NCBI GenBank assembly: GCA_014802015.1
Contig: JAAVDB010000010.1
Coordinates: 1-64,000 of the forward strand
DNA from: Bacteroides sp.
Lineage (GTDB): Bacteria; Bacteroidota; Bacteroidia; Bacteroidales; Muribaculaceae
Direction: 5' to 3'
Length of the DNA: 64,000 nucleotides
Shown here in pieces: positions 37,418 through 46,682 of the stretch (position 1 is its first letter; every line of letters begins with the position of its first letter). The notes below the pieces were generated by a model. That model did no database searches and had not been told where the DNA came from. It was given only the letters and a program-made list of their open reading frames with translations. The position numbers and the translations under genes were made by a program.

Positions 37418-38616
37418 AAAATAATATAGCCCGACTCCATGATTGTTATGGTTGTGGAGTGTGTACGAGTGTATGCCCTGTAAAAATTATTGAATTAAGG
37501 GAGAATAGTGCCGGATTCTATGAACCCGTAATTACAGACCACGATAAATGTATCGAATGCGGGCTCTGTCTGAAAGTTTGTGCGTTCAATCATAAGGACA
37601 TTGCGTTAAAAACATCCGATATAGATAGCTATGCAGGCTGGAGTAATAACGCTGTTATTCGTCAGCGCGGTTCGTCGGGCGGAGTAGGTTTTGAGATCGG
37701 GAAGCACCTGATCGAAAATGGCTATACGGCGTGTGGTGTGGAATATAATGTCGGTAATGAACGGGCCGAGCATTTTTTAGCTGATAATATTGAAGCGTTC
37801 GCACGCTCGATAGGAAGTAAATACATTCCCAGTTTCACCCAGACGGCCTTTGAACAGATTGATCGTAAGGGTAAGTATCTGATAACCGGTACACCCTGTC
37901 AGATAGATTCGTTCAGACGCTATATCAAACATCTGAAAAAGGAAGATAATTTCATCCTCCTTGATTTTTTCTGTCATGGTGTGCCGTCAATGTTGTTGTG
38001 GCGTAATTATCTTCACGAGATAGAATCCGCAATCGGCAAAGCTAATTTTGTAAGCTGGAGAAATAAAACTGGCGGATGGCATGATTCGTGGAATATCAAT
38101 ATTGACTCCGTATCATCGGAAAATGTCGATTGTGATAATTTCTATGATATAAATACTCCCGAAAAAATTCATTCCTATCAGTCGCGTTGGAAAGGTGGAG
38201 ATCTGTTTTACAAATTCTTTCTCGGCAATTACTGTCTGAATAAATGCTGTTACAAGAGCTGCAAATACAAACGTTTTGCATCTTCGGCCGATATTCGTAT
38301 CGGCGACCTGTGGGGGAAAACATTCGCCGGTGATAATTTAGGTACCAGCGGCATAGTCGCATTCACGGATGCCGGGCGAAAATTGCTCGGGGAATTGGAG
38401 CATTGCACGTTGCAACCCGTAAGTAATGTTACTGTCGCTGAGGGGCAAATGGCGAAATCCCCGTCTTTCCCTTTGATTTACAACAGAGTCATCAGGCAAC
38501 TGACCCACGGGATGACGCTCAGACGGATATATGACAGTACCATCAGATACTATCGGATACTTACATTGCCCCGCAGAGCATGGGCCCGATTGAAGAGAAA
38601 AATATCAAAACACTAA
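37414..38616 (+). CDS. Iron-sulfur protein with F420-hydrogenase β-subunit domain
   Basis: The 400-residue protein begins with two 4Fe-4S ferredoxin motifs (Cys11, 14, 17, 21, and a second CIECGLCLKVC set near residues 47-57). A Coenzyme F420 hydrogenase/dehydrogenase β-subunit domain follows (RGSSGGVGFEIGKHLIENGY; TGTPCQIDSFRRYI). In polysaccharide loci such proteins lie beside pyruvyl transferases, as here, and are thought to act in redox modification of sugars. The substrate is unknown. F420 itself is not expected in this group. Confidence 0.88.
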   Translation: MKNNIARLHDCYGCGVCTSVCPVKIIELRENSAGFYEPVITDHDKCIECGLCLKVCAFNHKDIALKTSDIDSYAGWSNNAVIRQRGSSGGVGFEIGKHLIENGYTACGVEYNVGNERAEHFLADNIEAFARSIGSKYIPSFTQTAFEQIDRKGKYLITGTPCQIDSFRRYIKHLKKEDNFILLDFFCHGVPSMLLWRNYLHEIESAIGKANFVSWRNKTGGWHDSWNINIDSVSSENVDCDNFYDINTPEKIHSYQSRWKGGDLFYKFFLGNYCLNKCCYKSCKYKRFASSADIRIGDLWGKTFAGDNLGTSGIVAFTDAGRKLLGELEHCTLQPVSNVTVAEGQMAKSPSFPLIYNRVIRQLTHGMTLRRIYDSTIRYYRILTLPRRAWARLKRKISKH

Positions 38617-38625
38617 ATATTACTT

Positions 38626-39732
38626 ATGAGAATAGGAATACTCTCGATGCAGAGAGTAATAAATTACGGCTCTTATCTACAGGCATTCGCACTCAGGCAG
38701 CTCCTGTTACGCCACGGTGTCGATGAAGTCGGGTTTATTGATATAAAGGAAGGTCGACATCTCCGGGGTAATGAAACTTCCGGTACAAGATACGCTTTGC
38801 GTCGTTTGCGGGCATTAGCTAAAGTCATAATAAGCGGACGGTTATTTGCTAAAAGACGTACGCTCGCCTTTATGGGAAATGTCCGTAATGTCATTATGTC
38901 GGCATGGAACGAACTGGGCATCAAGGATAATAATAACGATGATAACTATGACCTGGCAATCATAGGCAGTGACGAAGTGTTTCACTGCTGTCAGCCGAGT
39001 TCGTGGGGATATACGCCTCAGCTCTACGGAGATATTCCTGAAGCCAAAAGAGTCGTGAGCTATGCCGGATCATTCGGGGCAACTAAATACGAGGATCTGC
39101 TCAGGCACGGCATCGGAGACGAAATCGCAGGTAATCTCAAACGACTCAGTCACATATCTGTCCGTGATGAAAACTCACGTTCGATTGTCGAACGTCTGAC
39201 CGGCCGTAATCCATTAATACACATTGATCCCGTTCTCGCATACGGTTTTAAGAATGAACTGGAGCACTGCGGGAGTGTCGACGAATCCAATTATATTCTG
39301 GTCTACTCATATCCGGACAGAATCAACTCACCCAAAGAGATAAAGGCCATCACGTCGTACGCGCGGGAACATAACAAAAAACTGATCAGCGTTATGTCCA
39401 GATATGATTGGTGTGACAGAGCCATCATACCAACTCCGCTCCGGCTTCTGGCATGGTTCAAACATGCCGATGCCGTCATAACTGAGACATTTCACGGCAC
39501 GATATTCTCCATAATAACTCAACGGCAGTTTGTCACAATCGCACGTAAGTCAAGCATTCCGAAACTGACATCGATGCTTAAACCATACGGCTTGAACGAC
39601 AGGATACTCAGATCGCCTGATGACATCACGAAGGTATTCTCTGACACTGTTGACTATTCGGCAGTCAATACTCGGCTGAACGCATTGCGTAAGGAAACGG
39701 ATGAATATATTGACTTGATTCTTAAAGGATAA
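38626..39732 (+). CDS. Polysaccharide pyruvyl transferase family protein
   Basis: The 368-residue protein fits the CsaB/WcaK family, which adds ketal-linked pyruvate from phosphoenolpyruvate to glycans. Visible blocks are RVINYGSYLQAFALRQLL near the N-terminus, IGSDEVFHCCQPSSWGY, YAGSFGATKY, and VITETFHGTIFSIITQRQFV with the conserved His. It lies 9 bases after the iron-sulfur gene, a pairing common in capsule clusters. A pyruvylated glycan would be acidic, which is inference. Confidence 0.88.
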   Translation: MRIGILSMQRVINYGSYLQAFALRQLLLRHGVDEVGFIDIKEGRHLRGNETSGTRYALRRLRALAKVIISGRLFAKRRTLAFMGNVRNVIMSAWNELGIKDNNNDDNYDLAIIGSDEVFHCCQPSSWGYTPQLYGDIPEAKRVVSYAGSFGATKYEDLLRHGIGDEIAGNLKRLSHISVRDENSRSIVERLTGRNPLIHIDPVLAYGFKNELEHCGSVDESNYILVYSYPDRINSPKEIKAITSYAREHNKKLISVMSRYDWCDRAIIPTPLRLLAWFKHADAVITETFHGTIFSIITQRQFVTIARKSSIPKLTSMLKPYGLNDRILRSPDDITKVFSDTVDYSAVNTRLNALRKETDEYIDLILKG

Positions 39733-39739
39733 TACACAG

Positions 39740-40759
39740 ATGACAGCCGATGTACAGAAACCACGGACACGCATAGCGACATTTGATGCCGTCAAGTTGT
39801 TTGCTATATTTCTCGTGATATGGGGACATTGCATAATGCACCTGCAGGGGTATCATTTCCCGATATGGGAAAATCCGCTGTATCGCGTCATTGCATCATT
39901 CCACATGCCGCTATTCATGGCCATTTCCGGATACTTCGCTACGAATGTGGGTAAAGTTGATTTCAAGACTCATTTTATCAAAAAATTCCGTCAATTGATA
40001 GTTCCCTCTCTGACATTCGGCATCCTTTTTTGCCTGTCATGGCGCTATGTTGCTGAGGGGGGGGGTAGTTACGGCAATTATATAAAGTGTTACTGGTTCG
40101 TGAAGAGTGCCTTTATATGCAGCATCATGTATTTCATCGCGACCAGATTAAGTCACGTGAAGACAGCGATAGCTGTTACGTTGGTCATCAGCCAGTTTCT
40201 ATTTATTTACAGAGTAAATGTAATGTATCCCTGTTTTCTGACAGGAGTGATCATGGCACGACATAAGGATATATTGGATAGATACTGCTGGCGAATATTC
40301 CTGATAAGCTTGATAGCATACTTGGGATGCCTGTCGTTTTACGATTATGACATGGCGTCCTACCCGTTACTCAGACTGCACCGTTATATCCACGTCCCGG
40401 TCTTAACGCTCCTGACCGACATGGGAATACATTTATATAAAGTTGTAATGGGAATAGCAGGTACGATATCCGTTCTGGCACTGTTTATCGGACTTGGAAA
40501 GATTATACCTCATTCGCGTATCGGCGATATGCTGTGCGGTTGGGGAGCATATACACTCGGAGTCTATCTGTTGCAGGCTATAATCCTTGAGCACATTATG
40601 ATGAAGACAATGGATTTCTCTACTATGGGATGGTATACATATAATTTACTCCTTACCCCATTTCTTTCTGTAATTGTGCTGATAGGTTGTCTCGGCATTG
40701 TAAAACTCATCCGACTGTCATCATTCGGGCGAATTTACCTCTTAGGAGAACGAAATTAA
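39740..40759 (+). CDS. Acyltransferase family 3 membrane protein with a G9 tract
   Basis: The 339-residue protein has about ten membrane segments and the acyltransferase-3 signature (FDAVKLFAIFLVIWGHCIMH, with the catalytic-type His, and SFHMPLFMAISGYF). Such enzymes O-acetylate sugars from acetyl-CoA. Nine G in a row (40057-40065) code Gly107-Gly109. With ten G the next codon becomes TAG; with eight G a TAA follows within a few codons. The present length keeps the frame open, so the sequenced cell would make the full enzyme. It lies 7 bases after the pyruvyl transferase gene. Confidence 0.88.
   Translation: MTADVQKPRTRIATFDAVKLFAIFLVIWGHCIMHLQGYHFPIWENPLYRVIASFHMPLFMAISGYFATNVGKVDFKTHFIKKFRQLIVPSLTFGILFCLSWRYVAEGGGSYGNYIKCYWFVKSAFICSIMYFIATRLSHVKTAIAVTLVISQFLFIYRVNVMYPCFLTGVIMARHKDILDRYCWRIFLISLIAYLGCLSFYDYDMASYPLLRLHRYIHVPVLTLLTDMGIHLYKVVMGIAGTISVLALFIGLGKIIPHSRIGDMLCGWGAYTLGVYLLQAIILEHIMMKTMDFSTMGWYTYNLLLTPFLSVIVLIGCLGIVKLIRLSSFGRIYLLGERN
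40057..40065 (+). repeat. G9 homopolymer tract inside the acyltransferase gene
   Basis: Nine consecutive G at codons 106-109 of a membrane acyltransferase in a surface-polysaccharide operon. Tracts of this kind slip in replication. Both one-base gain and loss lead to early stops, giving an ON/OFF switch. Confidence 0.75.
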
Positions 40760-40774
40760 CCACGTAAAATAACT

Positions 40775-41839
40775 ATGAAACGTAAGATAGTATTGTTCTG
40801 CGAAGCACTCAGAAATCGTGCCGGTATAGAACGCATGACTGTCGAACTTGCCAATCTGCTGTGCGATGAGTGCTCCGTTACAATCATTACGATCGATCCA
40901 TTTTCGGACGCGGAGTGTCCTTACAGGATTGACACCCGTGTAGACGTACGCTCACTTAACTACTCATTCAATAAATCTCTCTTCTCACCCAATCTGAAAA
41001 ATATCCGTGCACTAAGGAATATACTTAAAGAGGTAAGACCATCGGTTGTCATTGCCGTTGCCACTCCGATGGTGAGGATTGCTGTCCCGGCAGCACGCCG
41101 ACTTGGCATAAAGACTATCGGATGGGAACATTTCAACATCTTTGCCGGCTCAAAGATAGGTGCGCTCTACAAAGCTCTTGCACCCTGGATGGTGCAGGAC
41201 ACTGTAGTGCTGACTGAGGCCGATGCTGTGGATTATCGCAAATTTCTGGCTCCGCGTATAACGGTCATTCCAAACTTTACATCTATCGGAGTAAACGCGC
41301 CCTCCGACTGTTCATCCAAAATATTGCTTGCCGTCGGCCGACATGCCTATCAGAAGGGATTTGATATGCTGATAAAGGCATGGGCTAAGACGGATGCTCC
41401 CGGGTGGAAACTCCGCATTGTCGGCTCGGGTGCCGACCGCGAGGCTAACGAACGTCTTGCTGAGGAATTAGGTCTGGGCGAACGAATCGAATTCAAGGAC
41501 TCCACTCCGGCTATAGCCGAAGAGTTCCGTCAGGCATCATGCTTTGTGCTGTCATCACGTTTCGAAGGTCTTGTATTGGTGCTTATCGAAGCCAAGATGA
41601 TGGGCTTGCCCACCGTATGTTTCGACTGTCCGAACAGTCCGCGCGAAGTGGTTCGCGACGGAGTGGACGGCATATTGATTCCTCCTGCCGACATCGAAGC
41701 ACTCGCACACGGCCTCACCGATACACTCAAAGACTCACAACGTCTTGCCGAAATGGGAGCTAAAGGTCGCGAGGATGCTATGCTGAGATATAGTCCCGAA
41801 GCGATAAAAAAACTATGGCTTAATTTAATAGAGTTCTGA
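40775..41839 (+). CDS. Glycosyltransferase family 4
   Basis: The 354-residue GT-B protein has the N-terminal RNRAGIERMTVELANLL loop and the C-terminal LAVGRHAYQKGFDMLIKAW and SRFEGLVLVLIEAKMMGLP motifs. It is visibly G/C-richer (39 of 60 in one row counted) than the first genes of the plus operon. It lies 15 bases after the acyltransferase and 7 bases before another GT4 gene. Confidence 0.92.
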   Translation: MKRKIVLFCEALRNRAGIERMTVELANLLCDECSVTIITIDPFSDAECPYRIDTRVDVRSLNYSFNKSLFSPNLKNIRALRNILKEVRPSVVIAVATPMVRIAVPAARRLGIKTIGWEHFNIFAGSKIGALYKALAPWMVQDTVVLTEADAVDYRKFLAPRITVIPNFTSIGVNAPSDCSSKILLAVGRHAYQKGFDMLIKAWAKTDAPGWKLRIVGSGADREANERLAEELGLGERIEFKDSTPAIAEEFRQASCFVLSSRFEGLVLVLIEAKMMGLPTVCFDCPNSPREVVRDGVDGILIPPADIEALAHGLTDTLKDSQRLAEMGAKGREDAMLRYSPEAIKKLWLNLIEF

Positions 41840-41846
41840 ACGCATC

Positions 41847-42965
41847 ATGAGAATCCTGCACATCCTTCCATCCATACGCAGCGGCGGTGTGGCGAATGTA
41901 GTGTACAATCTCACCTCTTATCAGATAAAGCAAGGTGAGGACGTCACGATATTTGTTTCGTCATCTCAACACAAATTCAGGACGAAGGAAAAAGATTTTG
42001 TGGACTTAGGTGCGAATGTGATATACAGTCATCTGAGTCGTAATTATGATCCGCGCCACGTTAAGGAATTTGCTTCGGTCATAAGAGGGTTTGACATAGT
42101 TCATGTCCATCTTTTCCCCAATCAGTTATGGGTCAGCATGGCCTACAGGTCTCTGCCTGAGTCTGAACGCCCTGTGCTGTTGACTACCGAACATAACACA
42201 TTCAATAATCGCAGGCGCTTTCCGGTATTGAGACATCTTGACAGATATCTCTATACTCCGTATTCGAGAATTGTGAGTATCAGTGAGTCCACTAAGGAGA
42301 ATCTTGACCGATGGCTCTCATCGCCGGCTATTGCAGAACGCGACATCGTCATTCAGAACGGTGTCGATATTGAGACTTTCCGGCAGGCGAGACCGGTGGA
42401 TTTTGATGACCTGAATCTCCCTTCCGATGCCCGCCTTGTCATAATGGTGGCCCGCCTCACTCCGCCAAAGGATCCGCTGACATTGGTAAAAGCCATAAAG
42501 GAGTGTCCGGACAATATTCATGCAGTTTTTATAGGTTACGGCCCACAGGAATCTGAGATCAGGAAACTATCGGAGAAACTCTTAATTGAAAAGCGAATAC
42601 ATCTTCTCGGTCTCAGAAACGATGTGCCGTCCTGCCTGAAGCGATGTGACTTGGGGGTATTGTCAACCAATTGGGACGGATTCGGATTGGTTGCTGTCGA
42701 ATACATGGCGGCAGGATTGCCTGTCCTGGCATCCGACGTTGACGGACTACGCGACGTGATCGGTAATAAAGACTGTTTATTCCCCGTGGGCGATTACCGG
42801 ACACTTGCACAGAAAATAACCGGGCTTCTGACTGGTAACGAAGCCTATTCTGCTATGAAGGCCTATTGTCATTCCAGGGCAGACGTGTTCAGCGTTGGGA
42901 AGATGAATCGGGAATATCTGCATTTATATAAACATCTCATTGATGGAAATAAAGAAAATAATTAA
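41847..42965 (+). CDS. Glycosyltransferase family 4
   Basis: The 372-residue GT-B protein has IRSGGVANVVYNLTSYQIKQ near the N-terminus, ending in the C-terminal MVARLTPPKDPLTLVKAI and NWDGFGLVAVEYMAAGLPVL. The last 23 bases overlap the start of the TupA-like gene. The target sugar is not known. Confidence 0.92.
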   Translation: MRILHILPSIRSGGVANVVYNLTSYQIKQGEDVTIFVSSSQHKFRTKEKDFVDLGANVIYSHLSRNYDPRHVKEFASVIRGFDIVHVHLFPNQLWVSMAYRSLPESERPVLLTTEHNTFNNRRRFPVLRHLDRYLYTPYSRIVSISESTKENLDRWLSSPAIAERDIVIQNGVDIETFRQARPVDFDDLNLPSDARLVIMVARLTPPKDPLTLVKAIKECPDNIHAVFIGYGPQESEIRKLSEKLLIEKRIHLLGLRNDVPSCLKRCDLGVLSTNWDGFGLVAVEYMAAGLPVLASDVDGLRDVIGNKDCLFPVGDYRTLAQKITGLLTGNEAYSAMKAYCHSRADVFSVGKMNREYLHLYKHLIDGNKENN

Positions 42966-43878
42966 ATCCCAAGGTACACGGCATGCCATAATGAGATTGG
43001 GGCGGTTTCTGCCTGACCGTATCATGTTGGCGTTGCAATATCGACTGCTCCTCCATCGTTGGCCCCGGCTTAAAGCTCCGCAACGATTTAACGAATGGAT
43101 ACAGGTCTATAAAATGTCCTATCGCAATCCCGACATGCTCAGATGCGTGGATAAATACGATGTAAGACAATACGTCGCAGATAAGATAGGGCACAAGCAT
43201 CTCACAGCTCTATATCAGGTGGTCGATAATGCGCATGACATAGATTTTAAATCTCTGCCTGAAAAGTTTGTGATTAAGTCGACATCCGGAGGAAACGGTG
43301 ACAATGTGATGATAGTTCGTGACCGCGATGCTCTTGACATCCCCGCAGTAACTGAGAAAATAAACGGATGGCTGAAAAAGAATTACAGCGATACATCCCG
43401 GGAATGGGCTTATAGATCGGCGGCCCGACATCCGAGAATAATCGTCGAGGAGTATATCGACCATCTCCCGGAAAAAGGTCTGGATGATTACAAATTTTTC
43501 TGCTTTAATGGTAAATGTAAGTTCTTTAAGGTAGATTTTAACCGTTACACCAATCATCAGGCTAACTATTATACGCCTGACGGACAGTTGCTAAATGTTA
43601 TTGAAGGTAACTTTACAAACGATCCCGCACACTCGATTGCTCCATCTGCAGAAATATCCGAAATGGTGATTATCGCGGAGAAATTGTCGGCTGATTTTCC
43701 GTTTGTTAGGGTTGACCTGTATAATAATGACAATAGAATTATATTCGGGGAAATGACTTTTTATCCGGCAAGCGGATATACCCGCTTTATTCCTGATGAC
43801 TTCGATTACGAGGCCGGCAAGTATTTCCCTGGTCTAAATGATGCTATATGGACAAAATATTCGGATGCTGGAAAGTAA
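42943..43878 (+). CDS. TupA-like ATP-grasp protein
   Basis: The protein of about 311 residues belongs to the same family as 27504-28454. Blocks include [20 protein letters not shown] (ATP-binding), [18 protein letters not shown], and [22 protein letters not shown] (metal site). I use the ATG at 42943; a TTG directly before it is possible. It overlaps both neighbours (23 bases upstream, 31 downstream). A role in adding an amino acid or peptide to the glycan is inferred from the family name-giver TupA only. Confidence 0.82.
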   Translation: MEIKKIIKSQGTRHAIMRLGRFLPDRIMLALQYRLLLHRWPRLKAPQRFNEWIQVYKMSYRNPDMLRCVDKYDVRQYVADKIGHKHLTALYQVVDNAHDIDFKSLPEKFVIKSTSGGNGDNVMIVRDRDALDIPAVTEKINGWLKKNYSDTSREWAYRSAARHPRIIVEEYIDHLPEKGLDDYKFFCFNGKCKFFKVDFNRYTNHQANYYTPDGQLLNVIEGNFTNDPAHSIAPSAEISEMVIIAEKLSADFPFVRVDLYNNDNRIIFGEMTFYPASGYTRFIPDDFDYEAGKYFPGLNDAIWTKYSDAGK

Positions 43879-44312
43879 GCAACTGGTTTTATCGTCACAA
43901 GATGCGGCCGATAGGAGCATTGGGCCGGTTTATAATGAGGGTGGTATTTTCGGCTGATGTCCCATATAATCTGACTATAGGTAAAGGAACACGGTTTCCC
44001 CATTGTGCTCTCGGTTCGCTGTTTCATCCGGCCGTCGTAATAGGAGAGAATTGTGTCATATTGCATGGAGTCACGGTAGGGGGACGTAGTGGCCGTCATG
44101 GTCTGCCGGTGATTGGAAATAATGTATGGATCGGCGCTCATGCTATAATTCTCGGTAATGTAAAGATCGGTGACAACGCTATAATCGGAGCCGGTTCCGT
44201 GGTCCTGCATGATGTCGAGGCTAATGCTGTCGTAGCCGGTAATCCTGCCAGATTCATTAAGTGGAATAATGCTGGTAAAGGTGAAATTTTACCCCCCCCA
44301 ATGCGATTGTAA
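43848..44312 (+). CDS. Serine acetyltransferase-like hexapeptide-repeat acetyltransferase
   Basis: The 154-residue protein has left-handed β-helix repeats ([44 protein letters not shown]) with the His of CysE-type acetyltransferases. It lacks the N-terminal helical domain of true CysE, so it more likely O- or N-acetylates a sugar or an amino acid on the glycan. The 3' end has a C8 tract (44292-44299, Pro-Pro-Pro) just before the last three residues. It overlaps the ATP-grasp gene by 31 bases. Confidence 0.87.
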   Translation: MDKIFGCWKVSNWFYRHKMRPIGALGRFIMRVVFSADVPYNLTIGKGTRFPHCALGSLFHPAVVIGENCVILHGVTVGGRSGRHGLPVIGNNVWIGAHAIILGNVKIGDNAIIGAGSVVLHDVEANAVVAGNPARFIKWNNAGKGEILPPPMRL

Positions 44313-44360
44313 AATATTGATTCGTAGCGTATTGGCTCGTGGAAGATATATTGCTGCATC

Positions 44361-45137
44361 ATGAATAGAAATAAATTAGTATCCATTATCACCCCATCGT
44401 ATAACTGTGCGGATTATATCGCTGATACGATAAAATCGATTCAAGCCCAGACTTATCCTGATTGGGAGCTTCTGATTACTGATGACTGCTCGACCGATAA
44501 CAGTCGACAGATAATACAGGATTTTGCAGAAAAAGATCCTCGTATCAGACTGCTCTGTCTTGAGAAAAATTCCGGTGCCGGAACGGCTCGTAATAATTCG
44601 ATTAGCGAAGCTAAGGGCAGGTATATAGCATTTTGCGATTCAGATGACCGCTGGACTCCTGAAAAGCTTGAGAAACAGATCCGATTTATGGAGGAGAAAG
44701 GCTGCGGATTGTCCTATACCTCCTACATGACATGTGAAGAGGACGGCAGAATCAACGGTATTGTCGTATGTAGGCTTCGTGAGACGTTATCATCACTGAA
44801 AAGAGACGATAAAATCGGATGTCTGACTGTCATATATGATACAGCTCTGGTTGGTAAAGTATTTATGCCTGATTTGCGCAAGCGTCAGGACTGGGCTATG
44901 AAACTGAAAGTCCTGCAGAAGTGCAATGAGGCATTCGGGATGAAAGAGCCGCTCGCATACTACAGATTGCGTTCAGATTCAATATCACGCAATAAACGGT
45001 CACTTGTGAAATATAACATCGCAGTATATCGCGAGATCTTCGGCTGGTCAAACATCCGCTCCTCTCTATTCTTCTATTTTGTATTCATGCCCAATTACAT
45101 ATTGAAACGAATAGGTCTGAAATATATCAATAGATAA
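44361..45137 (+). CDS. Glycosyltransferase family 2 (last gene of the plus operon)
   Basis: The 258-residue GT-A enzyme has VSIITPSYNCADYIADTIKS, ITDDCSTDNS and a DSDD metal site at 93-96. It closely parallels the terminal gene of the minus operon (23619-24371) in size and motifs. It is followed by a very large palindrome that ends the region before glmM. Confidence 0.92.
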   Translation: MNRNKLVSIITPSYNCADYIADTIKSIQAQTYPDWELLITDDCSTDNSRQIIQDFAEKDPRIRLLCLEKNSGAGTARNNSISEAKGRYIAFCDSDDRWTPEKLEKQIRFMEEKGCGLSYTSYMTCEEDGRINGIVVCRLRETLSSLKRDDKIGCLTVIYDTALVGKVFMPDLRKRQDWAMKLKVLQKCNEAFGMKEPLAYYRLRSDSISRNKRSLVKYNIAVYREIFGWSNIRSSLFFYFVFMPNYILKRIGLKYINR

Positions 45138-45154
45138 CTTTATAAGCTAACTAC

Positions 45155-45216
45155 AGCTGCTAATAATAACGAGAGTTCGACCTCATGAGGTCGAACTCTC
45201 GTTATTATTAGCAGCT
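45155..45216. terminator. 62-bp perfect palindrome between convergent operons
   Basis: Bases 45155-45185 are the exact reverse complement of 45186-45216, with no spacer. A smaller hairpin (CATACGCA/TGCGTATG, 45217-45233) follows directly. It lies between the end of the plus operon and the end of glmM, so it could terminate both. It is far longer than the other terminators here and has no clear T-run. Confidence 0.75.
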
Positions 45217-45249
45217 CATACGCATTGCGTATGATACATATACTCTGTC

Positions 45250-46638
45250 TTATCCTGCGATCTCTTTGATTACGGCTTTGATGCTTTCGGCCAAGGTGTC
45301 TGCTTCGGCCATTGTGTGGGCCTCGCTGTAGATGCGGATGATGGGTTCTGTATTGGATTTACGCAGATGTACCCACGCATCGGCAAAGTCTATTTTTACA
45401 CCGTCGATGTCTGTGATCTTTTCACCGGCATAACGCTCTTTGACAGCCGGGAGGATCGCGTCTACATCAAGATCCGGTGTGAGTTCTATCTTGTTTTTTG
45501 CTATCTCGTATGCGGGATATGTGGCACGGAGTTCACTGACTTTCTTACCGCTCTTTGCAAGCAATGTGAGAAAGAGGGCTACACCTACCAGTGCATCACG
45601 ACCATAGTGTGAGGCGGGATATATGACACCTCCGTTGCCTTCGCCGCCGATCACGGCTCCGGTCTCTTTCATTTTAGTGACGACATTCACTTCGCCTACA
45701 GCTGCGGCAGTGTAAGTGCATCCGTGGGCGTTGGTGACATCACGCAGGGCTCGTGACGAGCTGAGATTTGACACCGTCGCTCCCGGTGTGTGACTGAGCA
45801 CGTAGTCGGCTATAGACACGAGTGTGTATTCCTCGACAAACATGCGTCCGTCCTCCATGACTATTGCCAGTCGGTCAACGTCAGGGTCTACCACAAAGCC
45901 AACATCGGCCTTGCCGTCGGCCATCAGAGACGAAATCTGAGTGAGATTCTGAGGTATGGGCTCGGGATTGTGAGCGAATCTGCCCGTAGGCTCGCAGTTG
46001 AGTTCGATGATGTTTTTTACACCAAGCGCTCTCAGCAGTTGGGGAATGACGACACCGCCCACCGAGTTGACAGCATCTACGGCAACGGTAAAGTTAGCCT
46101 TGGCGATAGCCTCGGTGTCTACGAGATCAAGTGCAAGGACCTGCTCGATGTGACGGCGATTATATGTGTCATTGATGTATACCTGTCCGAGATTATCTAC
46201 TTCGGCAAATCGATATTCATCCGCTTCGGCGATACGTAGCACCTCCTTACCCTGAGCATCATTAAGAAATTCACCATTTTCGTTCAGGAGTTTGAGGGCG
46301 TTCCACTGTTTGGGGTTGTGACTGGCGGTGATTATGATGCCTCCGCATGCACCTTCGGCAACCACTGCTATTTCAGTCGTAGGAGTTGAGGCCATACCGA
46401 TATTCACCACATCCATACCCATGGCGGTAAGGGTGTTTATGACAAGCTGGCTCACCATCGGGCCACTTATACGGGCGTCGCGTCCCACAACGATCGTGCG
46501 CGAGTCACGTGAAGTGCTGCGTTGTATCAGTGTGGCGTATGCTGCTGTGAATTTAACTATATCAATTGGCGACAGACCTTCTCCCGCCTCTCCGCCTATG
46601 GTGCCGCGGATTCCCGAGATAGATTTTATCAGAGACAT
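45250..46638 (-). CDS. glmM: Phosphoglucosamine mutase (phosphohexomutase family)
   Basis: The 462-residue protein has the four phosphohexomutase signatures: ISGIRGTIGGEAGEGL at the N-terminus, the phosphoserine loop ITASHNPKQWNALK (Ser106), the metal loop DPDVDRLAIVMEDG, and sugar/phosphate-binding blocks near the C-terminus (GEGNGGVIYP; RKSNTEPIIRIYSEA). GlmM makes glucosamine-1-phosphate for UDP-GlcNAc. A phosphomannomutase activity cannot be excluded. It is the third gene of the DHH - DUF4827 - glmM group, an order known from Bacteroidales. Confidence 0.9.
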   Translation of the reverse strand: MSLIKSISGIRGTIGGEAGEGLSPIDIVKFTAAYATLIQRSTSRDSRTIVVGRDARISGPMVSQLVINTLTAMGMDVVNIGMASTPTTEIAVVAEGACGGIIITASHNPKQWNALKLLNENGEFLNDAQGKEVLRIAEADEYRFAEVDNLGQVYINDTYNRRHIEQVLALDLVDTEAIAKANFTVAVDAVNSVGGVVIPQLLRALGVKNIIELNCEPTGRFAHNPEPIPQNLTQISSLMADGKADVGFVVDPDVDRLAIVMEDGRMFVEEYTLVSIADYVLSHTPGATVSNLSSSRALRDVTNAHGCTYTAAAVGEVNVVTKMKETGAVIGGEGNGGVIYPASHYGRDALVGVALFLTLLAKSGKKVSELRATYPAYEIAKNKIELTPDLDVDAILPAVKERYAGEKITDIDGVKIDFADAWVHLRKSNTEPIIRIYSEAHTMAEADTLAESIKAVIKEIAG

Positions 46639-46682
46639 TATAATTATATAAGTGATTTTTGTGTTCTAAAGATGTCTGATTG

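Noticed and set aside
23443-45249. Search for an integrase, invertase, transposase or CRISPR array in the polysaccharide region
   Set aside because: All larger frames are explained by glycan genes; no recombinase motifs or regularly spaced repeats were seen.
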